DNA from: Plantago elongata
Lineage: Eukaryota > Streptophyta > Magnoliopsida > Lamiales > Plantaginaceae
DNA length: 64,000 nucleotides
Assembly (NCBI GenBank): GCA_036897095.1
Contig: JAYMSP010000019.1
Coordinates: 1-64,000, forward strand
Reading direction: 5' to 3'
Shown here: positions 1-12,702 of the stretch, one piece after another
Numbering within the stretch: position 1 is the stretch's first letter
Layout: each line of letters begins with the position of its first letter
Made by a program: the position numbers and the translations under genes
Notes under the pieces: model-generated
Seen by the model: the letters and a program-made list of their open reading frames with translations, nothing else
Told to the model about the DNA's origin: nothing
Database searches by the model: none

Positions 1-1417
1 CAACTTCATTTTCACTAGTGTTGAAGCCAAAATATTTGGTGCACTTGGTGTTTTTCAGATTTTCCTTTTCTGCCATAAAATACGTTTTCCAATTCGCATC
101 TAGCCCCATGAAATTGTACACATACTGGCTAGTCTGAAAGGTAACAATTGCTTGGATGTTATTGGTTTGGCGATATCTGTGTTCAACCCTCGTTTAGTAT
201 AATCTAAATCCATTTAAGCTAGCTTATGTAGCACACCAATACTACAAGCAATATCTGGCCAGATATCCACAAGTACTACGGCAAGACTTGATATTGTTGT
301 GCATATTTTCATTTTGGAAGTTTGCATGGATAGTAGTTAGTGCCACTTCTGTTTAACTACTTCTGTCCCGGATCAAGGTCCCTGTTTCATTTTTGGTGCT
401 GTTCTTTTACCTTAGTTAGACTATAAATTAATCCTAAATTATATAGTAAATATAATTTAAATTTTTTTTATTATGGAAGCATAATGAAAATACATATATA
501 TTATATACTAGTAATATAAGTTTCTCAATAATTTTTTCATTATAGTTTAGGTCTTTAGGATTAATTTATAGTCAACTGGAGATTGTAAAAGTCAACAAAA
601 AAGAAACGGGAACCTTCATCCGGGATGGATGAAGTAACATTTTTCCACTCGGGGGTGGAATTGCTTTGCAGCCCATATTAACAATTAACCACTTTAAATG
701 AGTAGCTGCCACAAAATCTTCTCTCTTTAACACCAAATATTGAGCTTTCTATAACAGTAGGCCAGAAACAGTTGTCCATAACCAGTCGCAAAAACCCTGA
801 TACATACAGGCATGGTCTAGAAAATGATTACAACTTTCTAGGACTTGATAACATTCTTGTTTTTGGAACTTTTCAGTATTTAAAAAAAAATCCTATATGC
901 ATCCTCAATACACACAATAAGCATGACTGTGGATATTCTAGATGATCTCGGATCTAGTCCGGTCAACTCGAAAGTCTGCATAGGCCCATAATTAAAATAA
1001 TACGATTTTATCCAGAAATGAAGATATGTTTCGAAGTGCTTGTTTTGTCAATGCTTTAGGTATTCTTAGCTATCTGGTTTCCATTTACTTGCATTGTATT
1101 AGAATGCGCATCCTCCGAGATCTAAAATGCATCTGTACTATTTAGATCTAAGCTTTAACTCCAGAATAATAATAATTGTTTGCTTCAAGCCATCAACAAC
1201 ATACTATATTCTGTAAGTAGCTTATTTCTCAAGACACCCTCTCAGTTCCTTGATGTTTACATGTAGCATCAATGGTTTTTCATGGTCTCATTAGCCTACT
1301 TGGGTATGTTAAAATGGGCTGTTAAATCCAAAGCCTGATGCCTATTTTTTGTTCAAAAAGTCTTGCTTATCTCAACCATGCTCTGTCCTCCCTATATTAA
1401 CTGAATTCTTTTTGCAG
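1..1417 (+). other. Intron of mitochondrial EF-G gene (5' end outside window)
   Basis: No exon was found here. The first recognisable coding segment of the elongation-factor gene begins at 1418 directly after a TTTGCAG acceptor, and its first base completes a codon begun in an upstream exon. This stretch is therefore read as the 3' part of an intron of at least 1.4 kb. It carries one MITE (414-577) and otherwise AT-rich sequence. Confidence 0.6.
414..577. mobile_element. MITE with 20-bp perfect terminal inverted repeats
   Basis: The 20 bases GACTATAAATTAATCCTAAA at 419-438 recur as their exact reverse complement at 554-573. The match extends outward with one extra base on the left (AGTTAGACT against AGTTGACT), giving an element of about 160 bp. 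The interior is very AT-rich and non-coding. It sits in an intron of the EF-G gene. The superfamily is not clear because no convincing target-site duplication can be read. Confidence 0.65.
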
Positions 1418-2366
1418 AGGTTCACTTATTGGCCACCCTGTTGAAAATATCCGTATTGTTTTGACTGACGGTACAGCCCATACTGTGGATTCAAGTGAAC
1501 TGGCTTTCAAGTTGGCCTCTATATATGCCTTCAGACAGGTAATTTCGGAAAACTAGACACACACGGCACACCGGTGATGATCCTACACGGTTCCTTTTTT
1601 GGGAGTCTCTTATAGAGACCTCAGCATTCGTAAACATATTACACCTGGTCTTATTGGTTTCATTTGTTAAACAGTGTTATGAAAATGCAAAACCTGTTAT
1701 ATTGGAGCCGGTGATGTTGGTGGACTTAAGATTCCCTACAGAATTTCAGGGCTCTGTCACTGGTGATATCAACAAGTCAGTATCACTCGCATTATTTTCC
1801 TCGTTGCCTTGCACAAATTTTTATCTTGTCTTTGTTGGATCCTATTATTTATTTCATCTCGCTGAGGATGCTGTTCTAAAAGGTTCTAAAAGTTACTTTT
1901 AGTCATACAAGATATGAAATATCTAATACTCTTGTCTCATATGGCAGGAGAAAAGGTATTATTGTTGGAAATGATCAGGAAGCTGATGACTGTGTAATAA
2001 CTGCACATGTATGTACAGAAAAACAAATCCTTATAATGGTTCTTGTTAATGTTTTTTTTGTTCATTCTCACTTTATAATTTGATTCATTGAGTTAAAATC
2101 ATTTGCTTTTCAGGTGCCTCTAAACAATATGTTTGGTTACTCGACTGCCCTCCGTTCAATGACACAGGTAGAAGAAATACACGATGCATTGCTCAATTGT
2201 GTTCGAATTGCCTTGTTGACTTAAGATAGATGTACCTGACCATAACAATTCTTTTTGACAGGGGAAAGGAGAATTTACAATGGAATATTTGGAGCACTCG
2301 CAAGTTTCTAACGATGTGCAAGCACAACTGATGAAAGCTTACAATGCTACAAAAACCTCCGATTAG
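1418..2366 (+). CDS. Mitochondrial elongation factor G, C-terminal exons (partial)
   Basis: These are the last five coding exons of the GTPase that translocates the ribosome in mitochondrial translation. Exons: 1418-1538, 1675-1775, 1948-2008, 2114-2167, 2262-2366 (TAG stop). All introns are GT-AG and the joined frame is open. The protein begins [18 protein letters not shown] and ends with [16 protein letters not shown] and a short tail. This is domain IV (the tRNA-mimic domain) followed by domain V of EF-G. The VDSSELAF stretch and the GHPVE motif match the mitochondrial form (mEF-G, GFM1 type) rather than the plastid form, which differs here. The GTPase domain and start lie left of the window. 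The gene looks intact as far as it can be seen. An unusual point is the intron of over 1.4 kb upstream of the first exon seen, against 69-172 bp for the others. Confidence 0.93.
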
Positions 2367-3630
2367 AATGTTGTGTTTCTTAAGCATTAGTTACATCTAT
2401 TTTTGTACTATGATTGTTTCACTTAGATAAGTCATTGCGTACATTCATTAGGCCAAATTAGGCTTGCTCAGTTTTGAAATAATACAAGTAATACTAGTTA
2501 TTTATACGTACCTCAGCGGTAACGATAAACTTGAGAGCATGCAAGTGACTCAAGAGTTAGATAGCTTTGTACTATAGTGTAAAGATTTTTATACCAATAT
2601 TATCTTAAATATCTCATTGAATTGACAATGAATCATTGTTAAATCAGTCGGTTTTTTGCTGTCGGCCAAGTTACCGTCACTGTCGGAATTCCCTCTCAGA
2701 GAGACTGGTTGAATCTTGAAATGGTACATGAGTTTCCCACTTCTAAATATTGGTACAGGCGTGAATGTGAACATCGTATGATAACGAACCAGTTCCATTA
2801 ACCAAGACGAGCTGGGTCGAAATTTGCTTCTCCTTCTGTCCTGAAGAACTATGTTTGACTACTTTCATTTTCCGGGTGTCCTTAAGCCTAACCACTTTCT
2901 GACATCGTAGCGGGTAGCGTATAAGGAATCTTCCACTTGGCTTGAGCAGGAGTGGTGGTGATTATGCATCCAACACGTGAAGTGGTGATGACGATGGGGA
3001 AAAACTGAAGAGTTGCAATCACAACAATGAAGAATGTGGACCATAAGGAGTGAGAATGAAAGTGCAAGCCAGTGAGTGGAAACATGATTCCTATTTGGAG
3101 GCATATGTATTTGTCATTGATAGTAATTTATCACAAGACACAATAAGAGTTTGCGCAAGGGCTTGGGTTGATTGTTTTATGATTCAAGATCAATGTATGT
3201 GCATATTAGCTTAAATAAATTATTGTCATTACTTGGTGATTAGAGTTGTCAGATTGTGACACTTCGAGGGATTTCAATAGTTCTTGTTGCTTAGTGCTGC
3301 CCAACTGACAAAATTATTACAGCAACTAATAATGGTGGCATTCAATTAATCAATGGACAACAACTTTTGTTCATACTTACAAATTTACGATCTCGTTACT
3401 TCGTTCCAAATAACTTTATACATTAGTAATTTTGATTTTTAAGTAAAAAATTGTATTATTAACTTGGTAAAAATGTAATTTATTGACAAAATGTATCAAA
3501 TCAGTGCAACTTGACTATGTAAAATCGTTTATCCTTTGTTAAGTCTGAAGCCAAAAACCTTTTTACACTATACTAACAATCTATACCAAATTTCTAGAAT
3601 TTTAATTTTCTACTTAATTAATTTGCATAA

Positions 3631-3715
3631 TTTTTTTTAAATGGCTAAAAAGTGACTCGATCCCCCGATCTATTAGTTGGAAATAAAACTTCTTACCAAT
3701 TGAACTGCACTTTTT
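3631..3715. repeat. Dispersed repeat, copy 1
   Basis: A run ending AACTGCACTT shares an ordered series of short blocks with 22347-22430: TTTTTTAAA, CTCGA, CCCGA, TAGTTG and CTGCACTT. The two copies are diverged and I cannot assign a named family. A looser relative occurs around 16560-16625. Confidence 0.4.
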
Positions 3716-4324
3716 TGTATTGATGGATGAGGCTTATATATTAGCTTGTTGTACGTGCTTATATTTATGCTTTATTTTTTTAAAACGGTTAAAATTATAA
3801 TTAATTTTCATATATCCGTACATCTTTACTCCTATACCACCTTATAACTTCATTAGGAATTAAACTTTGAACTTCCTCCTCACCACCCAAACTCATTTAA
3901 ACTCTTTTGTGAAATTGTAATTCATTTGAATTAAATTAATTACTAAAAATATATTTTTAACTACAAAATCTAATAGACTGAACCGACTTTTCCATTCTTC
4001 TGAGTGAGACAATGAGGACAATAATCTTCAACTAACTTGAAGCGTTATTTGTTCATCAGCTGTAGGTTACTGGTTACTAATTACACCAAACAATTAATGG
4101 GACCACATAATTAATTGGCGGCTTTGATCTCATCCATCCACTTGTATCAATTTCACAAAACTTATCAATAATTCAACGACTTCAAAAATTCCATATCAAG
4201 AAGACGATGACTTCTCATACGTGTTACATGTGACTTCCACATTTCTATTTCTTTACGGTTTACACATTACAAACCTCACAACCGTCACCAATTATGTATC
4301 TAATAACTCTGTTTAAGAATCAGA

Positions 4325-4490
4325 TAGGTTAGACTCTGTTTTCTTCAATCGAATTTTTTTAATTTGAATTGAAACTGATTTAAATTAAGTTTAATTAAAA
4401 TAAACGTATAATATATAATACAATATAACTGAGTTTAGCTGAACTGAACTGAACTGAATGAAACTAAATTGAATGAGTTTGCAGAGGAAT
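4325..4490. repeat. GAACTGAA-type dispersed AT-rich repeat
   Basis: The segment runs through AATTGAAACTGA, TTAAATTAAGTTTAATT and GCTGAACTGAACTGAACTGA. Similar low-complexity blocks occur at 11616-11760 (opposite orientation), 47760-47880 and 52726-52858. The last has clear inverted ends, which suggests that the others are decayed members of one MITE family. Confidence 0.35.
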
Positions 4491-5892
4491 TGAACTAAGA
4501 AATATACATGAAGTTAAGGAAAACGTTTATGTTATTTACAAACTCTTAGGTTCTTCACACTCTTATGCTACCATATACTTTATATATAGATCGTATCTCA
4601 AAATATTTAAAATTATCTAGCGATATGCATGTTACACTATGATAAAATGAGTGTTCGGTGAAAAAGGTAATTTATAAAACAGCCCCATCATGATTGTTCT
4701 CAAACTAAAAGGTTGATAATGAACATGTGCAATAAGTTGTTTTCACCTGACAAATTATTCAGAAATTCTTGTCTCTTTTCTTTGCATTTCTGAATCTTCA
4801 TTGTCAACAAATAGTGTTTTTCCCAACTAAAATCATGCTCCAGCTTCCTTTTTCCACTTAGAATGAAAATGCATAACGAACAAACTTATACTATGTATAT
4901 GCATACCTCATGGTATTCACATTCTGATTGTTACCACTATTTCCATACTATTTTCCAAGTTTTGGGTAATAGTAGTATGCAATCAAACAAATAGGAAAGT
5001 ATAGAACTTATTTCCTATAAAAATAGAGGATAAATTCGTCATTTACACGATATTGACACGCGTAGAAGTTTCAATAAAATTACTATACTTCTTAATAATA
5101 TCAGAATACCCTAAGAAGAAAGGTACACCATAATATCACAATGAAACTTGCATTTTGTTTGTGATCTTAATTGGAAGTTTTAACTTTTCTATTTTGGTGC
5201 CTGGTGATTAAATTTTTTATGAATCTAATAAAGGTGAAGAAGACAAGTACCTTAGGTCTATTTGCTTTCTGAATTTATGTGTCCTTGTAGTTTATTAAAA
5301 ATTTTTGGAACAAGTATAGATCATTAAAATGCACATTCATAAACTAATAATAATTTTAATGAGGCATATCATCATAAATTAAAAAAATGAAATATTGATC
5401 ATCAAGTGTTTAGAGGTATGGACCATGCAATAGTATTGGTAGTACATTATCCGGTCCGGTGCTTTTGTTTTCATTGTATGGGCCGTCAACATTCGCTTGC
5501 TGGTCCATTTCAAAGTTAGTTCCCAAGTATCCTAATGTCTGGAGCTCAATCCTCCCCAGAATTAATTCAATTATTGATTCATATTAATAAATATTGAACG
5601 TGTGACGGTATTCATATGAATTAGGTATATATTTGTTTTCGGAATTTTATTTCGGAGAACTCTAGAGTTAAACGTATTTACTCTGGGAATGGGTGATGAA
5701 CTGAGAAGTTTCTCGGTTCGTGCACGAGTGAGGTCAAAGTACGTAAAAAAATACTTATTAATACGGTGGGCCAAATATATCACCCAGAAAGCTACCAATG
5801 AGTAACCGAACCGGTCCAAAAGGTCGGGACTGGACCGATTAGTAGTCTGATCGTTATTAAACGAATCAATATATAAAAGATGTTAGATAAAT

Positions 5893-6190
5893 TACTTCCT
5901 CCGTTCTTTTAAAAACTTTATACCTTTCTATTTTTGTGTTACATTACAAACTACCTAACCCAAAAAAAAAAGTTTTCATCTCACTAACTAATTTGTTATT
6001 ATGTATCTCATTTATTTTATCGTCATTTTATTCACTTGTCACTTACTTTATTCTCTACTTACAACTTTATTAATATTTTATCACTTTCAAATTAATATTT
6101 AATTTATTCTTTTTAAATTAAGAGAAATTAAGAAGATACGATTTTGCAGGATGGACGATAAATAATTAAGAAGATATGAAATGGAGTAGT
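5893..6190. mobile_element. Stowaway-like (Tc1/mariner) MITE, diverged
   Basis: The left end reads TACTTCCTCCGTTC and the right end reads ATGGAGTAGT, the reverse complement of ACTACTCCAT. This is the ACTCCCTCCGT terminal style seen in many plant mariner MITEs. A TA dinucleotide lies at both ends, as expected for this superfamily. The interior is about 300 bp, T-rich and non-coding. The ends are imperfect, so the copy is old. Confidence 0.5.
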
Positions 6191-6663
6191 GACAAATGGA
6201 GAGAGGGAGACTAAGAAAGAAGACAGTCCGTCCGTACAGAAACAGAGTCAACCTCTGTTGTTAAGCTTTCTCCCACCAACCATACTCGATCCTTTACTGT
6301 TCTGGACCCCATTTTATTCCCACGCGTTGGCGCGTGGATCGAAGAAGAAGAGGATTACGTATAGTATCATCGTATAATTGAGAAATTGAGATGAAAGAAA
6401 GAACATGTAAAATGTAAGAAGATCGAGAACAGGACAACAAATTATAATACTACAGCCTACAGCTTTGCTTAGTACTACTTTGATACGATGCGATCCGATC
6501 TCTTCTTCTTATTTGGGCTTCCTCTGATTCCCTTCTCTGTCCTTTTCCAATTCTCCACTCTTTTTTCTGCCCTTTCTTGTCTTATGGTTTAAATTTGAGT
6601 TATTTTATGTACTCCAAGTCTCCAACTAATAATTATTTATTAAATACACCACATTGATTGATA

Positions 6664-6993
6664 GTACTATAATATATGAGCAACTATCTCCCCTTATAAG
6701 TCATTTTAAGGGACATATGAGCCAGTTTCAATATGATATGAGACATCATGATTTACTCAAGTGACGTGGGTGTCCCTCTCTGCCTGCTTTGGACTTGCCC
6801 TATATATTGTCACGTGTTGAACTTGGGTCTACCAGTTCACACGTGGGGCATATTAAACATCTTATATCGTTTGATCGTTTAAGAGTATTTTGGGCACTCA
6901 CTATAAAATATGGACAACTATCTTTCCTTATAAGACGTTTTTCAGGGATATATGATCCCATTTCAACAATGTTATTTGTACATGATATTTTAT
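6664..6993. repeat. Direct repeat pair, about 95 bp, 234-bp spacing
   Basis: The blocks CAACTATCTCCCCTTATAAG (near 6679) and CAACTATCTTTCCTTATAAG (near 6913) head two similar segments. Each continues with GGGACATATGA or GGGATATATGA and then with TTTCAA and ATATGA or ACATGA blocks. The spacing is about 234 bp. It may be a local duplication, or old repeats from a degenerate element. No coding sequence accompanies it. Confidence 0.5.
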
Positions 6994-8890
6994 ATTACAA
7001 ACATGTTCTTACATGAAGTTTATGTAGAACTATAATTCGAGATTTGTACAAATTCGACAAATGGATTCACAGAGTGATGTGTTCATGACATTTTGGTGCT
7101 ATATTGATAGTATTTTTAGAGCGACATTTAGACATGTGAAGCAATTGATTTTTACATGTACACGTCAAGTTGAATGTTTTGGACACTTGAGTTCGTGAGA
7201 TGCCACTAAACTTGTTTGCGATAGGAGTTTCTTACGGGATTTGAACATTTGACTACTCACAAACTTAAATCTCTTGAATAATGATTGTATGATTGTGTCA
7301 TACCTAAGGGCTAAGGGTTCAACATGGCTACACTACTTGTGCATACAGTTTATAGTAGGGGAGTAGACACATTTTATCATTGGTTTGGTGCTTGATGACA
7401 TGCATTAGATCTAAGCCCCTAGATAGTGCCCCAAGAACCCTTGAGTTCACATACAAGTTAGTTGGCTTGAGGGTGACCGGGCATAAATGTCCGGAGCACC
7501 GTATAACCTTAAGAGGAAAATGACATCCCTAGCCTTTGGGGCTTTGAGGTCGAGCATAGACGGAGTCCTTAGCAACCCTCACACTTGCACGCTTAGCCTC
7601 TACGACCATCCCATAATATCCACGTCCCCCCACATTGTGGGTTTTGTCGCTTGCATCTCCTCATTATACTACCATCTTTACTAACTAATTACTAAGTTAA
7701 TCGGAGTAACATCACTCAAACGCTTTGTTTATTCATCACCCCGTTTGTCTAACTCAAGCCGTTAAAAGGTCTAAATCCACCCATCTACTACTTACGCAGT
7801 TACCCTCGAACCTGGAGCATGATCATTGTTTGGTACTCCATAAGTACATTTAAGCATGATCAAAGTGTGTGTTGTGAAGACAAAGAAGAGAATCAAAACT
7901 CGAATTCCCAAGTCTGATAGACAAATCAGCGTTCAGCAGTCTGGTGGTGAAGTTTAGGGAGAGTAGTACGACATGTCCATTTAATGAACAGAGAGTTCAG
8001 AAGACCAATCTTTCAGCAGTCTGCACACAGATATTGCTCATTAATTCATACAATGAATGCTTGGTTCAATTGAATGTGACTGTAGACTCAAACTCACTCA
8101 ACACAACACAACACAAGTTCAAACCAGTAGCATCCACTTTTTACAGCTAAGCTAGGCTAAAGCTAGCTACTTGATAATCTATACTTCACCACCAATCACC
8201 AACTCTTTCAGTGATATCACCTTGCCGTACTTTTACCACTGTTCCAACTGCAGTAAACAAGATTGATTGACTCATTATTATTATTATTGCAACATCATTT
8301 TCTCTCTCACTGCCCTTCTATGACAAACTAAATTTCACAAACTTATCTAAACTTGTCTTCTGCCACTCATTTCTCTAACCAAACCCCCATTACCATCCTC
8401 AAAGTACACATACTTCTTACGAGTTATAAGGTTGATAGATTGGTAAAGGAAGCATCATAAAGCCCCTGCGATCTTTAAGCTCACTAGCTAGCTACTAAAG
8501 TCGAACATTCTTAGGTCATGGTGAACACGAGCTATCCACCGTAAAACATAGTAATTCGTGATCGGGTTCCATGAAATTATGAGTTAAACTAGTTGTTTTT
8601 GCGAAACAACTATGTGGCATACATGAAATAGTATATGTACATATAGAAACCAAAATTAATGGCAAGCGCGTTGAAATAAAACTTGTCTTCCCCACATTTT
8701 CCTCTCTTCTCACACAAACAATTCCAATCACTTTCTTAGTTAGAAGCAGTAGTACCACCATTCTCAACCTCTCAAGCACATGCCCATATCCCTATCCTTA
8801 AAAAAACACAATAAATAAAATAATAAAAAAACCCTGAAATTCCGACATGCTTCATGAAACCACACAAAGTGAAGGAGAGCCAAAATGATT

Positions 8891-8900
8891 ATATATAAAT
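8891..8900 (+). promoter_or_regulatory. Candidate TATA box of the SPL8-like gene
   Basis: The run ATATATAAAT lies about 270 bp upstream of the SPL8-like ATG and is followed by a pyrimidine-rich leader. A second candidate, CTTATAAAG, lies near 9015-9023. Neither can be chosen without a mapped transcript start. Confidence 0.35.
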
Positions 8901-9171
8901 TCAACATCAAAAGCCTTTCACTTTTACTCCAAAGTCAGTCACACACAGTGTTTCAAGAAAGAAACTCTTCCTTTGCAGCCTTTAATTTTACCCACTCTCT
9001 TTCAATATCTCCCTCTTATAAAGCTGACAGATTTCCTTCCTCTTTCCCAATTTTTCACTTCACTCTCTTCTTCCCACATTTCACTTTCAAAACCATGTCC
9101 TTTTAAAATCAAGAAAAAACAGAGCATACCAAAAAAACAGAGCATCATAGGCTCATAGCAATTCAACAACA

Positions 9172-10782
9172 ATGTTGGAGTATGAATGGACTAATAACCC
9201 CTCAACCATCATCATTTCCGGTGACGAACCCACCCAAGAACCTGATCCCTCTCCAAACCACCACGTTTTCGACCCGTATGGCTCCCACAACTTCTCTGAA
9301 CCGCCCCATTTCATCAACCCGGAACCCCATTTCACACCTAACCCGTTTCAGCAGAACCCGAACTTCAACACCCAGTTCACTAACTACTATGACTCCTTAG
9401 CTTACAGAGGCTCCGGTTCGAGTTACCAACAAGGACCGGGTTTTTCCCCAACCGGGTTCATGGTGCCGAAGAGCGAACCGGTTGGAGGTTTTACCCCTGA
9501 GCTGAGTAACCGGATCGGGTTGAATTTGGGCGGGAGGACTTACTTTTCGTCATCCGAGGATGACTTTGTGAACCGGCTCTACCGCCGGTCCAGGATACTT
9601 GAGCCCGGTTCGGTCAACGTGCCGAGGTGCCAAGCGGAAGGCTGCGACGCTGATCTTACGCAGGCGAAGCATTACCATCGGCGCCATAAGGTCTGCGAAT
9701 TTCACTCGAAGTCATCTACCGTTATCGCTGCCGGTCTAACCCAGCGGTTCTGTCAACAGTGCAGCAGGTTGTGGTTTGTGAATTTTGTCAAATGACTATA
9801 ATGCCCTCTTCTCCATGCACTAATTTGTGTTACTTCAAGTACTTTCTTGTCAATTGAAAAAAATTGTTACTAATGAATTACTAAATTAACTTGTGGTAAT
9901 TAATTACTTTAGGGTGTACAGTAAAAAAATTGGTTTTAGTACAAGGTGTGATCCCGGAGGATTTTTGTTCAGAAATTTTATCCCTTTTAACTTTTGGAGT
10001 ACTGATTTTTGCTGCAAATAGAAAGAAGAAGTACATTGCATTTCTAGTAGTTTGTTAAAACTTTTATCGCACTTGAATGATTAGTACGTACTAAAATGAA
10101 TGCTTGATCTAGAAATTAATGTTATTTTAAAAACTTGAAGGTTTCATCTTCTGACGGAGTTCGATAACGGGAAGAGAAGCTGCCGGAGGAGGCTAGCGGA
10201 CCATAACCGGAGGAGGCGAAAATCAAACCAGTCTGGCCAAGAAAATGGTAACAAGGCTAAAGTTGAAAAGGATGCTGCTAACTCTTCTTCTGAGAATCCA
10301 GAAAGTAAGTTTTCATCTTTCTAAATTCTTGATTTTCTTTTGGCTAATGTGACACTTGCATCATTTTGTGCTATGACAATTGTGGGCTTGTGGCAGAAAT
10401 TGAAACTCATTAATGGTAAAGATATAATGGACTATTTGAAAACTAGTCTTCAATGTATTGGTACAGTTGGTTTGTACTTTGTAGCTTGTATGGTTTAAGT
10501 ACATTTTGTATATTGAATTGGTGTACTAGAAACTTAAATTTGTTTGTTTCTTAAACTTATTATTTTGATTATGAATTAATTCTAAATTGTATTTCCGCGT
10601 AAACAACCCTAAACATTGTTTCAGGATCACCACAAGATTCGTGTCGTCATTCATCTTCTTCAGTGACTATTGCGGTTTCGCCTCCTCGAATTTCACTGGA
10701 TTACTTTGGTGGGAGGTCTTATGGAACAACATCTTCAACTGCATCAACAAGTTCCAGCTCACTCTTCTATCCCAATAGCTGA
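9172..10782 (+). CDS. SPL8: SBP-box transcription factor, SPL8-like
   Basis: Three coding exons: 9172-9767, 10141-10304 and 10625-10782 (TGA), giving 305 residues. The SBP DNA-binding domain spans about residues 151-227. It begins [20 protein letters not shown] and includes the second finger around [10 protein letters not shown] and the bipartite nuclear signal [17 protein letters not shown]. The intron that splits the codon after QQCS is at the place conserved across SBP genes. The motif [10 protein letters not shown] (116-125) and the C-terminal block PPRISLDYF fit the SPL8 clade, which controls anther, ovule and trichome development and binds GTAC-core sites. SPL8 is one of the family members not targeted by miR156, and I saw no miR156-complementary site in the coding exons. 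The 5' leader from about 8900 is CT-rich. The gene looks intact. Confidence 0.93.
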
Positions 10783-11615
10783 TGAATCAGTCTGGTATTA
10801 TTATTGTAGGAATAATTAACTCTTAAGTAAGGATATGATCGATGTAGCTAGTATGTGGAACTAGCTAGCTAGCAACCTAGTACTAATAATGTAGTTAATT
10901 TAATTGGACTATCGTCATCAGTCTTAATTAATTAATTAATTAATCTATCAATCCTGGATATATTTCAGTTTCAACTGATTATGTAATTTCAAACACTTGT
11001 CTGATTCTCTATTGCTAATTAGCTGTAATATAATCTAGGGTTTTGTAGAACTCTATGTGGAAGTTGCAATTTACTTTGAATAATTAGTATTTTCATTTTC
11101 CAATATGTTCATTCTTTAAGATGCACATACTTTGAATAATTACTATTCACCTATAAAAAAATTTAAGGAACTGTTCGATATTTAGCGAAGTGTTAGGTAT
11201 TGTGGGTATAGCATGTAATATGTTACACCATTATAACCAGTTACATGAAATTATTCAGAATTGGCATGATGATCATAGTTGCATAAGTTTTATGAATGGA
11301 AAAAGAAATATGCCAAAAAGTATGAAAGGAAAAGAGTGGATACAAGCAGGGTCACTCCCTTAATTTGTGGCTGCATTATATTTCACCAGTTTCCATATTT
11401 CTACAAAGTGCTGGTTTTGACAGGAAACACTCATGCACTGAGTTACCATTTCGAGAAGGTGCATTATTTCTTATTTGTCTGTTGTTCTGATATTTTCTCT
11501 TCAGTAAAATCAGGGGGTAACCTGTTCAGATCAGCAGTTAAAATCATATGGTGTAGAATCAGTCCATTTTTCTCTTCTTTTCCATCCTTTTCACCATATT
11601 GGTGCAATAATTAGC

Positions 11616-11760
11616 GTATGTTCTCTTTAAAATAACTTAAACTTCAGTTCATTTTAATTTTATTTTATTAAATCTAATTTATCTCTATTTAGTTATAATT
11701 TATATTTTATTTAAGTTAAGTTTCGTTTCTTTTCCATTTAATTCAATTCCGTTTCATGTG
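11616..11760. repeat. GAACTGAA-type dispersed repeat, reverse orientation
   Basis: It opens with GTATGTTCTCTTTAA, very like the left end of the MITE at 52726 (GTATGTTCTCTTCAA). It then runs through TTCAGTTCATTTTAATTT and AATTCAATTCCGTTTC. The matching right end is not recognisable, so this is probably a decayed copy. Confidence 0.35.
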
Positions 11761-12702
11761 GCTCTTATGTGGCATGAGTTTATCTGTAATTGTCAAACAA
11801 ACACCAAAGATTAAATATTTCTCGATTTACTTTGCTTCTTCAATCTTTATCCTAATTTCTCTCAATATTCATTAAACCATTCATTCAATCTCTCATATTT
11901 TTCAAGAAAAATAGTTGTTGTTTTCTCTTCTTATTTGACATTCATGTATATAAGTACACTACATTCTATAAACCTATTCCTTCATACTACAAACATGGCC
12001 TTATTTTCAATTTCTAGTTTTCTTTTATTTCCTTTTTATTTTTAAATTATTAAACGTTAAAATTCAAATAAATTTAATAACAATAATAATTTTTAGCTAC
12101 TTTTAAAATATAAAAAATTATTTACAAAAACAAAATAAATAAATGTTTTAAATAGCCCCCTTCAAATAGAATCTTACAACAAACACTAAAGTATTAAACG
12201 ATACGTACTATTAATATAAATTAACCATATTATTTTATTAAAAAATATTATTGGTGCATATTATATTGACCTAAAAATTAATGGTAACCTTGTTTCGTCG
12301 GATGTGAGTAAGAAATATAAAAACTTATGAAATAAATCTCAAAATTATTAACAATTTTATTTACTCTGCGTATTACAATTTTTTTTTAATAAGTTACTTC
12401 AAATCTTCCACTCGAGAAAGCTCCAAATTATAGTATCTATATATGCTATTTGCATAGAGCATGTAAGTATGAATTTACTTCTATCTTTTTCATGATGTTT
12501 TGTATTTTTTTGTTATTTCATAATGAACGTTTATTTTAAAATATTTATTAATTTTAATAGGGTTATTCTTGTTGGTAAGTTTGAAATTAGAAAAATAGTT
12601 ATATTGAGTAAATTGAAATGATTTGGGTCAAGTTTATAATAACTTAAACATTAAAGATAAAAATGTAAATTGTTTAAATGTTTAAGTTAATAATATTCAG
12701 AT

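Larger units (their letters stand above)
2367..9171. other. Intergenic spacer, repeat-rich
   Basis: This 6.8 kb spacer separates EF-G from the SPL8-like gene. It contains a dispersed repeat copy (3631-3715), a degenerate GAACTGAA-rich repeat (4325-4490), a Stowaway-like MITE (5893-6190) and a direct repeat with 234-bp spacing (6664-6993). The moderately GC-rich stretch 7300-7680 reads like decayed coding or transposon DNA, but I cannot place it. No gene with recognisable similarity was found on either strand. A 79-codon ATG open frame on the minus strand (2865-3104) is treated under findings. The last 300 bases are promoter and 5' leader of the SPL8-like gene. Confidence 0.6.

Noticed and set aside
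7487-7684. 65-residue open frame in a GC-richer stretch
   Set aside because: Possible relic of an element or gene, but no recognisable similarity in any frame; kept only as a note in the 6664-6993 finding.
11279-11614. 111-residue open frame on the plus strand
   Set aside because: It starts at TTG, shows no domain and lies in AT-rich spacer.
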